Assembly: GCA_946403845.1 (NCBI GenBank)
Contig: CAMJBL010000005.1
Coordinates: forward strand, 1 to 64,000
Reading direction: 5' to 3'
DNA from: an uncultured Prevotella sp.
Lineage (GTDB): Bacteria; Bacteroidota; Bacteroidia; Bacteroidales; Bacteroidaceae
DNA length: 64,000 nt
Below the pieces are notes generated by a model, which saw only the letters and a list, made by a program, of their open reading frames with translations, was not told the origin of the DNA and ran no database searches. How positions within the stretch are numbered: position 1 is the first letter of the stretch; each line of letters begins with the position of its first letter. Below are positions 1 through 7,645 of the stretch, one piece after another. The position numbers and the translations under genes are program-made.

Positions 1-226
1 GGATGATTTCACCTGCACGTGGAGGACCCATCGTGAGGATTCCTACTGTTGAGCCAGGATTCTGCTCCTTCAGGCGAAGGGCCTGCTCCAAGGCATTCAA
101 ATCTTCTGGATTGAAGATGGCGGGTAAAGCAGCACGATTGACAGTACCTTCAGCAGTCATTGCATCCTTACCCACATTTCGGGTGTCTGGCACTTGTTTG
201 GCCAGAACAACAATCTTTAAAGCCAT
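1..226 (-). CDS. etfB: Electron transfer flavoprotein beta subunit, N-terminal part (runs off the left edge)
   Basis: The first 75 residues of a leftward gene that continues outside the window. The N-terminus MALKIVVLAKQVPDTRNVG and the following block with NPEDLNALEQALRLKE are typical of the EtfB/FixA family, the small subunit of the FAD- and AMP-binding heterodimer that passes electrons from acyl-CoA or related dehydrogenases. The ATG at 224-226 is chosen because the family starts here and a good promoter lies about 125 bp upstream (-7 at 352-359, TTTG at 380-383). The rest of the gene and any etfA or acyl-CoA dehydrogenase partner are outside the window. Identification is confident despite the truncation. 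Confidence 0.9.
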   Translation of the reverse strand, partial: MALKIVVLAKQVPDTRNVGKDAMTAEGTVNRAALPAIFNPEDLNALEQALRLKEQNPGSTVGILTMGPPRAGEII

Positions 227-346
227 AATTTATTATTAATAATGTATAATCTCCGAAAAACGGCTGACAAGAACAGTGCAAGCCGAATGCAGAGAGCTCG
301 CTCTTTGCTGAGACGAAGCCTGTTCTCGCGGACGATTTCTAAAATC
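227..346 (-). other. Long, apparently structured 5' leader of etfB
   Basis: Between the promoter and the etfB ATG the transcript would carry GAACAG near its start pairing with CUGUUC about 45 nt later. Inside this pair lies a second hairpin, GCAAAGAG/CUCUCUGC with a CGAG loop. The nesting is visible by eye. I do not recognise a known riboswitch class. Confidence 0.35.
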
Positions 347-351
347 GGCCG

Positions 352-383
352 CAAAGGTACTGCTTTTTACCCACACAGCCAAA
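352..383 (-). promoter_or_regulatory. Promoter of etfB
   Basis: On the minus strand the sequence reads TTTG (380-383), a 20-bp spacer and TACCTTTG (352-359). This matches the Bacteroidota primary sigma consensus, TTTG about 20 bp upstream of TAnnTTTG. It leaves a leader of about 120 nt before the etfB ATG. Confidence 0.75.
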
Positions 384-481
384 TAAAATGCACAAAATCG
401 ACCAAAATGTGCACAGATTGGCCGATTTGTGCAATGAAAATATCAGCAAATGAGCGGCTTATGGCGCTATTCTGCCTTTAA

Positions 482-1183
482 TCAGTCACCCGTTGCTGCG
501 TCGATACGCTTGCGGGCCGCCTTAATGGCTGCGTCTACGCTTCTCTGACCTCTTGGAATATCAATGGTAGCCTCTGCCTCCTGACCCTCACGGTCAGCCA
601 CCTGCTGAATATAGTTCAGCATTTCTTTTACTTCGTCAGTCTCCTTCATACCTTCAGAACCAGGAATGCTATTACCATCACCATCGTAATCAGAGCCCTC
701 GAAGAAGAAGTGGAAATTGTCGACAAACCACGAACCTCGCTCAAACACGAGATCGAGCACCACCTTCTGATCAGAATAGTTGTGGATGTTCATCGTGGCC
801 TGAGCCGTTGAATCCGTGATGTTGTTGATGGACATCAACTCATAGCTCCACTCCTCATCGATATCCTGGCCAGCTACCCAATGGTCAGAATCGATAAACT
901 GGGTACCGTCTTCCTCGCTAATCTGCCGGGCCTTATTGAAAAGCGCCATGTAGCGTTGAGAGCAACAACTCTCATTGTTACGCAGTTTATAAATCGTGTC
1001 GATTCGGAGGGTGATAAACTCAGCCGAATGTTGTGGATCACTAGGTGCTTGTGTCGTACTAACCGACAGCGAGTCGCCATTTGCAGAACCCTCACCAGTC
1101 TTGTTGCCACAGGCTGCCATACTGAATGCCAGCATTGTCATCGCAGCTATGGACAGCAGAAATTGTAGTCGCTTACTCGTCAT
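482..1183 (-). CDS. Secreted lipoprotein, DUF3828-like, function unknown
   Basis: A 233-residue protein with a clear lipoprotein signal: basic start MTSKRLQF, hydrophobic stretch, and lipobox ending MAAC at Cys25. The mature part has a conserved-looking pair of cysteines (NNESCCSQRYMALF) and an acidic WVAGQDIDEEW segment. A domain like that of DUF3828 proteins follows (an immunity-/NTF2-like fold ending in VFERGSWFVDNFHFF). An upstream in-frame ATG at 1216 is rejected because the -7 box (TAACTTTG, 1214-1221) overlaps it, so transcription starts downstream. It sits alone, divergent from the DUF486 gene. No enzymatic motif is seen. Confidence 0.7.
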   Translation of the reverse strand: MTSKRLQFLLSIAAMTMLAFSMAACGNKTGEGSANGDSLSVSTTQAPSDPQHSAEFITLRIDTIYKLRNNESCCSQRYMALFNKARQISEEDGTQFIDSDHWVAGQDIDEEWSYELMSINNITDSTAQATMNIHNYSDQKVVLDLVFERGSWFVDNFHFFFEGSDYDGDGNSIPGSEGMKETDEVKEMLNYIQQVADREGQEAEATIDIPRGQRSVDAAIKAARKRIDAATGD

Positions 1184-1213
1184 ATTTAAAGTCTTTAGGA
1201 TTACGTTCGGTTG

Positions 1214-1221
1214 CAAAGTTA
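1214..1221 (-). promoter_or_regulatory. -7 box of the DUF3828-like lipoprotein gene
   Basis: TAACTTTG on the minus strand, about 31 bp upstream of the ATG at 1183. It overlaps the alternative ATG at 1216, which decides the start. Confidence 0.65.
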
Positions 1222-1245
1222 AGAAAAAAAATCAAATAATAGGCA

Positions 1246-1273
1246 TTGTTACCCGATTATTTTTGTAATTTTG
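1246..1273 (+). promoter_or_regulatory. Promoter of the DUF486 gene
   Basis: TTG at 1246-1248 and TAATTTTG at 1266-1273, 26 bp upstream of the ATG at 1299. It is divergent from the lipoprotein promoter. Confidence 0.6.
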
Positions 1274-1298
1274 CACCGTTTTTAAAATTACCAATCCC

Positions 1299-1673
1299 AT
1301 GACAAATGGTATTTATACAATTCTGCTGCTCATAATGAGCAATGTATTCATGACTTTCGCCTGGTATGGTCACTTACGTCTACAGCAGTCGGGCGTTTCT
1401 ACCAACTGGCCCCTTTACCTCGTTATCGCCTTCTCTTGGATGATTGCCTTCTTCGAGTACTGTTGCCAGGTTCCCGCGAATCGCATCGGCTTTATCGACA
1501 ATGGCGGCCCCTTTAACCTTGTCCAGCTTAAGGTGATCCAGGAGTGTATCTCGCTGGTAGTCTTCGCTGTCATCGCTAACTTTATCTTCCAGCACGAGCA
1601 GCTGCATTGGAACCATGCCGCAGCAGCCCTCTGCCTCGTCGCTGCCGTCTATTTCGTCTTTATGAAACCGTGA
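1299..1673 (+). CDS. Small DUF486 family membrane protein (DMT-like)
   Basis: A 124-residue integral membrane protein with four hydrophobic helices: about 5-25, 37-53, 78-100 and 105-122. The blocks MTFAWYGHL, FFEYCCQVPANRIG and FNLVQLKVIQE are the usual signature of DUF486 proteins, half-size relatives of the drug/metabolite transporter superfamily. Such four-helix proteins probably dimerise; the substrate is unknown. It has its own promoter and is followed 31 bp later by an unrelated esterase gene, so context gives no functional hint. Length is normal for the family. Confidence 0.8.
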   Translation: MTNGIYTILLLIMSNVFMTFAWYGHLRLQQSGVSTNWPLYLVIAFSWMIAFFEYCCQVPANRIGFIDNGGPFNLVQLKVIQECISLVVFAVIANFIFQHEQLHWNHAAAALCLVAAVYFVFMKP

Positions 1674-1704
1674 TGAAAGAATGTAATAATGAAATAATAA
1701 ACAA

Positions 1705-3363
1705 ATGAAGAAACTACTGCTACTACTTTTCACTTTTCACTTTTCACTCCTCACTTCTACTGCCCAGGCTTTCGACAGCCTGCCGACCCCAGGTGAGGAA
1801 AAAGTGATTGACAACACCCCCGACTCCATCGCCAAAGCCTTGATGTCGAGGCCCCAGCCAGGCTCTACCAGGCAATCCGGAAATCCCGTTTTGTTTCTGA
1901 TAGGCAACAGCACCATGCGCAACGGCACCTTGGGCAATGGCAATAATGGCCAGTGGGGCTGGGGCTATTTCTTCAACAAGTATTTCGACGGGCGCAAGAT
2001 CTCCGTTGAGAACCAGGCCTTAGGCGGCATGTCTACGCGTACTTTCTATACAGACCTATGGCCAGTCGTTCGTGAGGCCCTGAAGCCAGGCGACTGGGTC
2101 ATTGTAAGTATCGGCCATAACGACCATGCCGATTTCTTCGACAAACGCCGCGCCCGTGGCGTCATCGATGGCGTTGATCCTGACACAATAATTGTCGGCT
2201 TCAACGAGCGTAAGCAGATCAACGACACTGTCTACAGCTATGGCACCTATCTGCGCAAGTATGTCAGCGAAATCCGTGCCAAGGGCGCTAACCCTATCCT
2301 AATGTCGCTCACCCCACGCGATGCCTACGACCCCAAGACGGGCAAGATTGTGCGCAAGCCACAAACACAGTGGGCTGCCTATATCGCCGCCATCGAGGGT
2401 GTGCCATTCGTCGACCTCAACGAGATATCAGGCACGAAGATCGACCAATTCAGCCGTTGGAAAGAACAGTATCATTTCTTTGGCGACCATATCCACACCT
2501 CTGCCTTCGGAGCCGAACTCAATGCGCGCTCTGCAGCCGAGGGCATCTTCTATTCTGTCAATCCTCAGCTCAAGCCCCTACAGACGATGATGGTCAATGT
2601 GCCATTGCAGGCCTACGGTCAGAAACGTGAAAAGGGCAAGCCCATGGTATTTATCACAGGCGACTCTACCGTCAGAAACAACGACAAGGACGCTGACGGC
2701 ATGTGGGGCTGGGGATCACAGGCAGGCCTCATCTTCGACCCAGCCAAGATTGTCTGGGAGAATGTGGCGATGGCAGGCCGTTCCACGAAAACTTACCTGC
2801 GCGAGGGCCGTTGGGAGAAAGTCTACAACGCCCTGCAGCCAGGCGACTTCGTGCTGCTACAGTTTGGCCATAACGACATCTGTCCCATCAACGACAAGAA
2901 AGGTCGCGGCGTTATTCCAGGCACAGCCGACACCTGTCATGTCTACCAGATGGAAGCCGACGGCAGCTACGAGGTAGCCTATTCCTTCGGCTGGTATCTC
3001 CGTAAGTTCATTGATGACTGTTGTGAAAAAGGTGCTATTCCTATCCTGCTCTCCCTCACCCCTCGTAACGAGTGGCCTGGCGGCAAGATAGAGCGTCGTA
3101 ACGACACCTATGGCAAGTGGTATCGCGAAGTCGTGGAGCAGACGGGCGTCGAGTTTGTCGATGTGCACAACATCTCTGCCGACTTCCTCGACAAGAAGTT
3201 CGCCTCGAAGGATGCAGCCAAGAGCAAGGAGAAGGCCTCGAAATACTTCAACCACGATCACACCCATACCTCACTGCTCGGCGCCCAGATGAATGCACGC
3301 AGTGTGGCCAAAGGTTTACGCGATATCCAGTCGCCCCTTGTTAAGTATTTGAAAGCAAAATAA
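1705..3363 (+). CDS. Secreted tandem SGNH/GDSL hydrolase (rhamnogalacturonan acetylesterase-like, two domains)
   Basis: A 552-residue secreted protein made of two copies of an SGNH-hydrolase domain (about 60-285 and 310-540). Copy 2 has GDSTVRNN (nucleophile Ser), QFGHND (block III) and HDHTHTSLLGAQMNAR (block V with catalytic Asp/His). Copy 1 has GNSTMRNG, where the usual Asp before Ser is Asn, then SIGHND and DHIHTSAFGAELNAR. Both resemble CE12 rhamnogalacturonan acetylesterases, which remove acetyl groups from pectin in the periplasm or outside the cell. The signal peptide core is encoded by a 7-bp tandem array (1727-1754). No pectin-degradation neighbours are present, so the substrate is inferred from the family only. 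Confidence 0.8.
   Translation: MKKLLLLLFTFHFSLLTSTAQAFDSLPTPGEEKVIDNTPDSIAKALMSRPQPGSTRQSGNPVLFLIGNSTMRNGTLGNGNNGQWGWGYFFNKYFDGRKISVENQALGGMSTRTFYTDLWPVVREALKPGDWVIVSIGHNDHADFFDKRRARGVIDGVDPDTIIVGFNERKQINDTVYSYGTYLRKYVSEIRAKGANPILMSLTPRDAYDPKTGKIVRKPQTQWAAYIAAIEGVPFVDLNEISGTKIDQFSRWKEQYHFFGDHIHTSAFGAELNARSAAEGIFYSVNPQLKPLQTMMVNVPLQAYGQKREKGKPMVFITGDSTVRNNDKDADGMWGWGSQAGLIFDPAKIVWENVAMAGRSTKTYLREGRWEKVYNALQPGDFVLLQFGHNDICPINDKKGRGVIPGTADTCHVYQMEADGSYEVAYSFGWYLRKFIDDCCEKGAIPILLSLTPRNEWPGGKIERRNDTYGKWYREVVEQTGVEFVDVHNISADFLDKKFASKDAAKSKEKASKYFNHDHTHTSLLGAQMNARSVAKGLRDIQSPLVKYLKAK
1727..1754 (+). repeat. 7-bp tandem array inside a signal peptide
   Basis: Three exact TTTTCAC units (1727-1747) and one variant TCCTCAC (1748-1754). 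Read in frame they encode the hydrophobic core LFTFHFSLLTS of the esterase signal peptide. Confidence 0.8.
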
Positions 3364-3405
3364 AAATTTTTCTATCAAAACGTCACGTATTTCAAAGAAA
3401 AAGTG

Positions 3406-3413
3406 TAATTTTG
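3406..3413 (+). promoter_or_regulatory. -7 box of ddh-purN
   Basis: TAATTTTG, 39 bp upstream of the ddh ATG at 3453. It follows the esterase stop at 3363. Confidence 0.6.
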
Positions 3414-3452
3414 CCGCCGAAAAATTGATTCAACCAACATTTGACTTGCTTT

Positions 3453-4352
3453 ATGAAGAAAATCAGAGCAGCCGTCGTAGGCTACGGCAACATTGGAAAG
3501 TACGCCCTTGAGGCATTGGAGACAGCCCCCGACTTTGAGGTGGCAGGCATTGTACGTCGTCATGGTGCAGAGAACAAACCTGCAGAACTGGCACAGTATG
3601 ACGTGGTAAAAGACATCCGCGAACTGAAGGATGTCGACGTTGCCATCCTGGCCACCCCCACACGCAGTTGCGAGGAATATGCCAATCAGATTCTGCCCCT
3701 TGGCATCAATACCGTCGACTCTTTCGACATCCACACCCAGATTCGCGGCTATCGTGAGCGCCTGATGAAGCTCAACAAGGATACCAACACCGTCAGCGTT
3801 ATCGCAGCCGGTTGGGATCCGGGCAGCGACTCCATCGTACGCACTCTCATGCAGAGTCTCGCCCCCAAAGGCCTTAGCTATACCAACTTCGGCCCTGGCA
3901 TGTCGATGGGCCACAGCGTTTGCGTTCGCTCAAAGGCTGGCGTGAAAAATGCCCTTTCGATGACCATTCCCCTGGGCGAGGGCATCCATCGCCGTATGGT
4001 TTACGTAGAACTTGAGGACGGAGCGAAACTCGAAGATGTAACAGCCGCCATCAAGGCCGATCCCTACTTCGCCAGCGACGAGACCCACGTGTTCCAGGTA
4101 GCCAGCGTCGACGACGTTCGCGACATGGGTCATGGCGTAAACCTCGTTCGCAAAGGTGTGAGCGGTAAGACTCAGAACCAGCGTCTGGAGTTCAACATGA
4201 GCATCAACAACCCTGCCCTTACAGGTCAAGTGCTTGTCAATGTAGCACGTGCCTCTATGCGCCTCCAGCCCGGCTGCTATACGATGGTCGAGATTCCGGT
4301 CATCGACATGCTCCCTGGCGATCGTGCCGACCTTATCGAGCATCTGGTATGA
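3453..4352 (+). CDS. ddh: meso-Diaminopimelate D-dehydrogenase
   Basis: A 299-residue NADPH-dependent enzyme that aminates tetrahydrodipicolinate directly to meso-diaminopimelate (EC 1.4.1.16), a one-step route to lysine and the peptidoglycan cross-link residue. The Rossmann start KIRAAVVGYGNIGKYALEAL, the segment ATPTRSCEEYA, and AAGWDPGSDSIVRTLMQ followed by GPGMSMGHSV are characteristic of Ddh. The ATG at 3453 is preferred over an in-frame TTG at 3441 because the family begins MKKIRAAVVG. Its last 4 bases overlap the purN start (ATGA), so the two are translationally coupled although the pathways differ. Confidence 0.93.
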   Translation: MKKIRAAVVGYGNIGKYALEALETAPDFEVAGIVRRHGAENKPAELAQYDVVKDIRELKDVDVAILATPTRSCEEYANQILPLGINTVDSFDIHTQIRGYRERLMKLNKDTNTVSVIAAGWDPGSDSIVRTLMQSLAPKGLSYTNFGPGMSMGHSVCVRSKAGVKNALSMTIPLGEGIHRRMVYVELEDGAKLEDVTAAIKADPYFASDETHVFQVASVDDVRDMGHGVNLVRKGVSGKTQNQRLEFNMSINNPALTGQVLVNVARASMRLQPGCYTMVEIPVIDMLPGDRADLIEHLV

Positions 4353-4921
4353 ACATAGCCATTTTCGTATCAGGAGGAGGAACAAACTGCGAGAACCTGA
4401 TCAAGTATTTCAAAGGTTCGGAGCTGGTGAATACGGCCCTGGTCGTCAGCAATAAGCCTGATGCACAGGCATTGGCAAGGGCCGAGAAGTTAGGTGTGCC
4501 TACTGCCGTTGTCCCCAAGGCAGACCTTCAGAATCCCGACATGATGATACCGCTGCTCGAGAAATATGACATCGGCTTTATCGTGTTGGCAGGTTGGCTG
4601 CCGCTGATTCCCAATTACCTGATCGACGCCTATCCCCATAAAATCATTAACCTCCACCCTGCCCTGTTGCCGAAATACGGCGGCAAAGGTATGTGGGGCC
4701 ACCATGTGCATGAGGCCGTGAAGGCTGCCGGAGAGACAGAAACGGGCATGACCGTGCATTGGGTGACGCCCGTCTGCGACGCAGGAGAGATCATCGCACA
4801 ATTTAAGGTGGCACTCTCGCCCGACGATAGCGTCGATACTATCGCGGAGAAAGAGCACCAACTGGAGATGGAACACTTTCCGAAAGTGGTAGAAGAGATT
4901 ATCAGAAAAATGAAAGCATGA
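4349..4921 (+). CDS. purN: Phosphoribosylglycinamide formyltransferase
   Basis: A 190-residue PurN, the usual length. It transfers the formyl group of 10-formyl-tetrahydrofolate to GAR in purine synthesis. SGGGTNCENLI binds the phosphate of GAR. The catalytic Asn and His are in NLHPALLPKYGG, and the catalytic Asp is in VCDAGEIIAQ. It overlaps the ddh stop by 4 bp. The stop is 20 bp from the end of the convergent lpd gene, with a shared terminator hairpin between them. It uses one-carbon units that the neighbouring convergent glycine cleavage operon would supply, which may or may not be more than coincidence. Confidence 0.93.
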   Translation: MNIAIFVSGGGTNCENLIKYFKGSELVNTALVVSNKPDAQALARAEKLGVPTAVVPKADLQNPDMMIPLLEKYDIGFIVLAGWLPLIPNYLIDAYPHKIINLHPALLPKYGGKGMWGHHVHEAVKAAGETETGMTVHWVTPVCDAGEIIAQFKVALSPDDSVDTIAEKEHQLEMEHFPKVVEEIIRKMKA

Positions 4922-4925
4922 AAAT

Positions 4926-4959
4926 AAAAACGCTGTAGAAATTAATCTACAGCGTTTTT
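4926..4959. terminator. Bidirectional terminator between purN and lpd
   Basis: A 14-bp perfect inverted repeat (4926-4939 and 4946-4959) with A/T tails on both sides serves both convergent genes. The lpd stop (4942-4944) lies in the loop, and one arm of the stem is the last codons of lpd. Confidence 0.85.
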
Positions 4960-6249
4960 CAGTATTTCTGATAGCGTGGGATGGATATGCACCATATCGG
5001 CAAGTTCGCTGATCGTGGTATGTTTGCACATCAGTACACTTACCTCTTGAACGATATCAGCGCTATGGGCGCCATAGGCGTGACAGCCGAGGATGAGACC
5101 ATCTGAGTCTACAAAGAGCTTTAGCAGTCCTTCCGTTTCACCCATTGCCAAAGCCTTGCCATTAGCACGCCAGAATGATTTCTTGCACTCGTAAGCAATA
5201 CCTTGTTCCTTCAATTGGTCTTCCGTCGGACCTACGCTGGCAGCCTCAGGTTCTGTGAAGATTGCTGCGGGCATGATATTGAAATCGATTGCATCGCGCT
5301 TGCCGATAATGTGGTTCACGGCTCTGATGGCTTGCATTTCAGCAGCATGGGCCAGCATCTGCTTACCGTTAACATCGCCGATGGCGTAGACTTTGAACTT
5401 TGAACTTTGAGCTTTGAGTTTTGTGATTACTTTATAATTGTCATCGACGGGGATGGCGCCATCAGGAGCCAAGGTTATGCCAGCGGCTTCGAGGTTCAGG
5501 CCTTCAGTGCGAGGTTTACGTCCCGTTGCCATTAAAATCACATCAGCCTCAACGCTTTCCGTCTGACCCTTTTTATTCTCAAAAAACACCTCGCCATCAG
5601 CAATCTGTTTCACACCGCACTGCATATTGAAGACAATACCTTCCTTCTCCATCTGCTTTCGCAGACGCTTGGCAATATCGCTATCAAGCGCAGGGAGGCA
5701 CTCTTTCAGGAACTCAATCACCGTGACCTCGGAGCCGAAACGATTAAACACGCTGGCGAACTCCATGCCTATCACACCAGCACCAACGATACAAAGGCGT
5801 TTGGGCAGGGTCTCAAGATTCAAGAGGCCTGTAGAATCAAACACCTTAGGATCATCTTTACCATCGATAGGCAACCATTTGGTTTCTGAACCCGTGGCGA
5901 TGATGATACTCTCAGAGGTGAGAGGTGAGAGGTCAGAGGTGAGAGATTTCACCGTGTGACTATCAACAAACGAGGCTTGCTCGCGCACCAGTGTGATGTT
6001 CGGGTTGGAGAGGATGCCCTCGACGCCAGCACGGAGCTGGGGCACGACGGCGGCCATACGCTCACGAGCCTCATTGAAAGAGGCCGAATGTACATAGGTC
6101 TTAGTAGGGATACAACCTACGTTAAGGCATGTGCCTCCCACATTTTCGCCCTCAAAGATCACAACCTTGAGGCCTTGCTTAGCGGCATATTCAGCGGCGC
6201 GGTACCCACCAGGGCCAGCCCCGATTATTATTAGATCAGTTGTTGTCAT
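4942..6249 (-). CDS. lpdA: Dihydrolipoyl dehydrogenase (glycine cleavage L-protein)
   Basis: A 435-residue FAD flavoprotein that reoxidises the dihydrolipoyl arm of GcvH with NAD+. It shows the FAD-binding start [13 protein letters not shown], the redox pair Cys41/Cys46 in [13 protein letters not shown], an NAD-binding [19 protein letters not shown], and the C-terminal catalytic HIHPTLSE. It is the last gene of the gcv operon and overlaps gcvPB by 14 bp. It is slightly short, and it carries two stretches encoded by 7-bp tandem arrays, at about residues 103-112 and 276-287. Both lie in loops just before conserved IIIATG and YAIGD strands. The operon position points to the glycine cleavage complex rather than pyruvate dehydrogenase. 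Confidence 0.93.
   Translation of the reverse strand: MTTTDLIIIGAGPGGYRAAEYAAKQGLKVVIFEGENVGGTCLNVGCIPTKTYVHSASFNEARERMAAVVPQLRAGVEGILSNPNITLVREQASFVDSHTVKSLTSDLSPLTSESIIIATGSETKWLPIDGKDDPKVFDSTGLLNLETLPKRLCIVGAGVIGMEFASVFNRFGSEVTVIEFLKECLPALDSDIAKRLRKQMEKEGIVFNMQCGVKQIADGEVFFENKKGQTESVEADVILMATGRKPRTEGLNLEAAGITLAPDGAIPVDDNYKVITKLKAQSSKFKVYAIGDVNGKQMLAHAAEMQAIRAVNHIIGKRDAIDFNIMPAAIFTEPEAASVGPTEDQLKEQGIAYECKKSFWRANGKALAMGETEGLLKLFVDSDGLILGCHAYGAHSADIVQEVSVLMCKHTTISELADMVHIHPTLSEILKNAVD
5390..5424 (+). repeat. 7-bp tandem array inside lpd (site 2)
   Basis: ACTTTGA three times exactly (5390-5410), then GCTTTGA and GTTTTGT. In the lpd frame it gives the peptide [11 protein letters not shown], directly before the conserved YAIGDVNG. 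The same unit, reversed, forms the array at 16218-16257. Confidence 0.8.
5914..5941 (+). repeat. 7-bp tandem array inside lpd (site 1)
   Basis: Four units AGAGGTG/AGAGGTC in exact 7-bp register. In the lpd frame it gives [13 protein letters not shown], just before the conserved IIIATGSE. The same unit occurs in gcvT at 9907-9934. Confidence 0.8.
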
Positions 6250-7645
6250 TGATCATTTGTTTATAAGTAGTCACAGGATGCTTAGCAGCTAACACATCGT
6301 CTACACGGCCGATAGGCGTGGTGTGGGGCGCAGACTTCACCTCGTCAGGATTGGTCTTCGCCTCTTCAGCTATCTGTCGCATCACAGCGATAAAGCCATC
6401 GAGTGTTTCCTTCGATTCGTTCTCCGTAGGCTCGATCATAAGACTCTCGTGGAAGAGCAGCGGGAAGTAGATCGTAGGTGCATGATAACCGTAATCGAGC
6501 AGACGCTTGGCCACATCCATCGTGGTAACACCTGTGGACTTATCCTTCAGGCCGTCGAAGACAAACTCGTGACAGCAGATGGTGTCGATGGGAAGTTCGT
6601 AGACATCCTTCAACGACTCTTTGATATAGTTGGCATTCAGTGTAGCCAAAGGACCTACCAGTCGGACGTTTTCGCGACCCAATGAACAGATATAGGCATA
6701 AGCACGCATCATGACGGCATAGTTGCCTTGATAGGGTGACACAAAGGGGAAGAATTCCTGTAAGCCCTCGCGTACTCCTACAGGACCAGAGCCTGGCCCA
6801 CCGCCACCATGAGGTGTTGAGAATGTCTTGTGCAGATTGATGTGCATCACATCGAAGCCCATATCACCAGGGCGACAGGCGCCCAACATCGGATTCAGGT
6901 TGGCACCATCGTAATACATCAGGCCACCACAGTCATGGATGAGTTTTGCAATCTCAGGAATACTCGTCTCAAAGAGACCGAGGGTGTTGGGATTGGTCAT
7001 CATCATCGCGGCGATGTTAGGTCCCTCTAGTTCTACAAGTCTTTCTAGATCGGCTAGATCGACCAGACCATCAGCATTAGACTTCACCTCGATAATCTCG
7101 AGTCCGCAGACAGCTGCCGAAGCCGGATTGGTACCATGGGCGCTATCAGGCACGATCACCTTCTTGCGCTGCATATCACCACGCGACCGATGATAATTAT
7201 CAATCGTCATAAGGCCTGTGAGTTCACCATGGGCACCAGCATAGGGTTTAAAGGTGAAATGCGCCAGACCTGTAAGCGCACATAGAGCCTTTTCCAGTAA
7301 GATGACGAGTGCCTTGGCGCCCAATGCCGTATGCTCCGGCTGCAAGGGGTGCAGGTTCTGGAACTGTGGCAGAGCGGCCATCTCCTCGTTGATCTTAGGA
7401 TTATACTTCATCGTACAAGACCCCAAGGGATAGAAGCCTGTGTCAACACCAAAATTATTATTTGAGAGGTTCGTATAATGGCGTACGACTGTTAATTCAT
7501 CACATTCAGGCAGAGCAGCATCCTGAGCACGGCATAAAGAATTCGGAATCTCATAATCGCCAAAGTTATTCCTTGGCAAGCTATAGCCTTTTCGTCCTTC
7601 CTTCGAAAGTTCGAAAATCAAATTTCCATAGAGTCGGTTGTTCAT
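6236..7645 (-). CDS. gcvPB: Glycine dehydrogenase (decarboxylating) subunit 2
   Basis: A 469-residue PLP-containing half of the split P-protein, which decarboxylates glycine and loads the aminomethyl group on lipoyl-GcvH. The PLP lysine is Lys273 in HINLHKTFS, followed by the glycine-rich [37 protein letters not shown] and [11 protein letters not shown] are family hallmarks. It starts at ATG 7645, overlapping the gcvPA stop by 4 bp, and itself overlaps lpd by 14 bp. Residues about 192-207 ([15 protein letters not shown]) coincide with a degenerate 9-bp CTAG-phased repeat. Confidence 0.95.
   Translation of the reverse strand: MNNRLYGNLIFELSKEGRKGYSLPRNNFGDYEIPNSLCRAQDAALPECDELTVVRHYTNLSNNNFGVDTGFYPLGSCTMKYNPKINEEMAALPQFQNLHPLQPEHTALGAKALVILLEKALCALTGLAHFTFKPYAGAHGELTGLMTIDNYHRSRGDMQRKKVIVPDSAHGTNPASAAVCGLEIIEVKSNADGLVDLADLERLVELEGPNIAAMMMTNPNTLGLFETSIPEIAKLIHDCGGLMYYDGANLNPMLGACRPGDMGFDVMHINLHKTFSTPHGGGGPGSGPVGVREGLQEFFPFVSPYQGNYAVMMRAYAYICSLGRENVRLVGPLATLNANYIKESLKDVYELPIDTICCHEFVFDGLKDKSTGVTTMDVAKRLLDYGYHAPTIYFPLLFHESLMIEPTENESKETLDGFIAVMRQIAEEAKTNPDEVKSAPHTTPIGRVDDVLAAKHPVTTYKQMINDNN
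7027..7071 (+). repeat. Degenerate 9-bp CTAG-phased array inside gcvPB
   Basis: CTAG occurs at 7027, 7045 and 7054, with CAAG at 7036 and CCAG at 7063. All five positions are exactly 9 bp apart. It encodes the leucine/acid-rich loop [13 protein letters not shown]. Confidence 0.6.
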
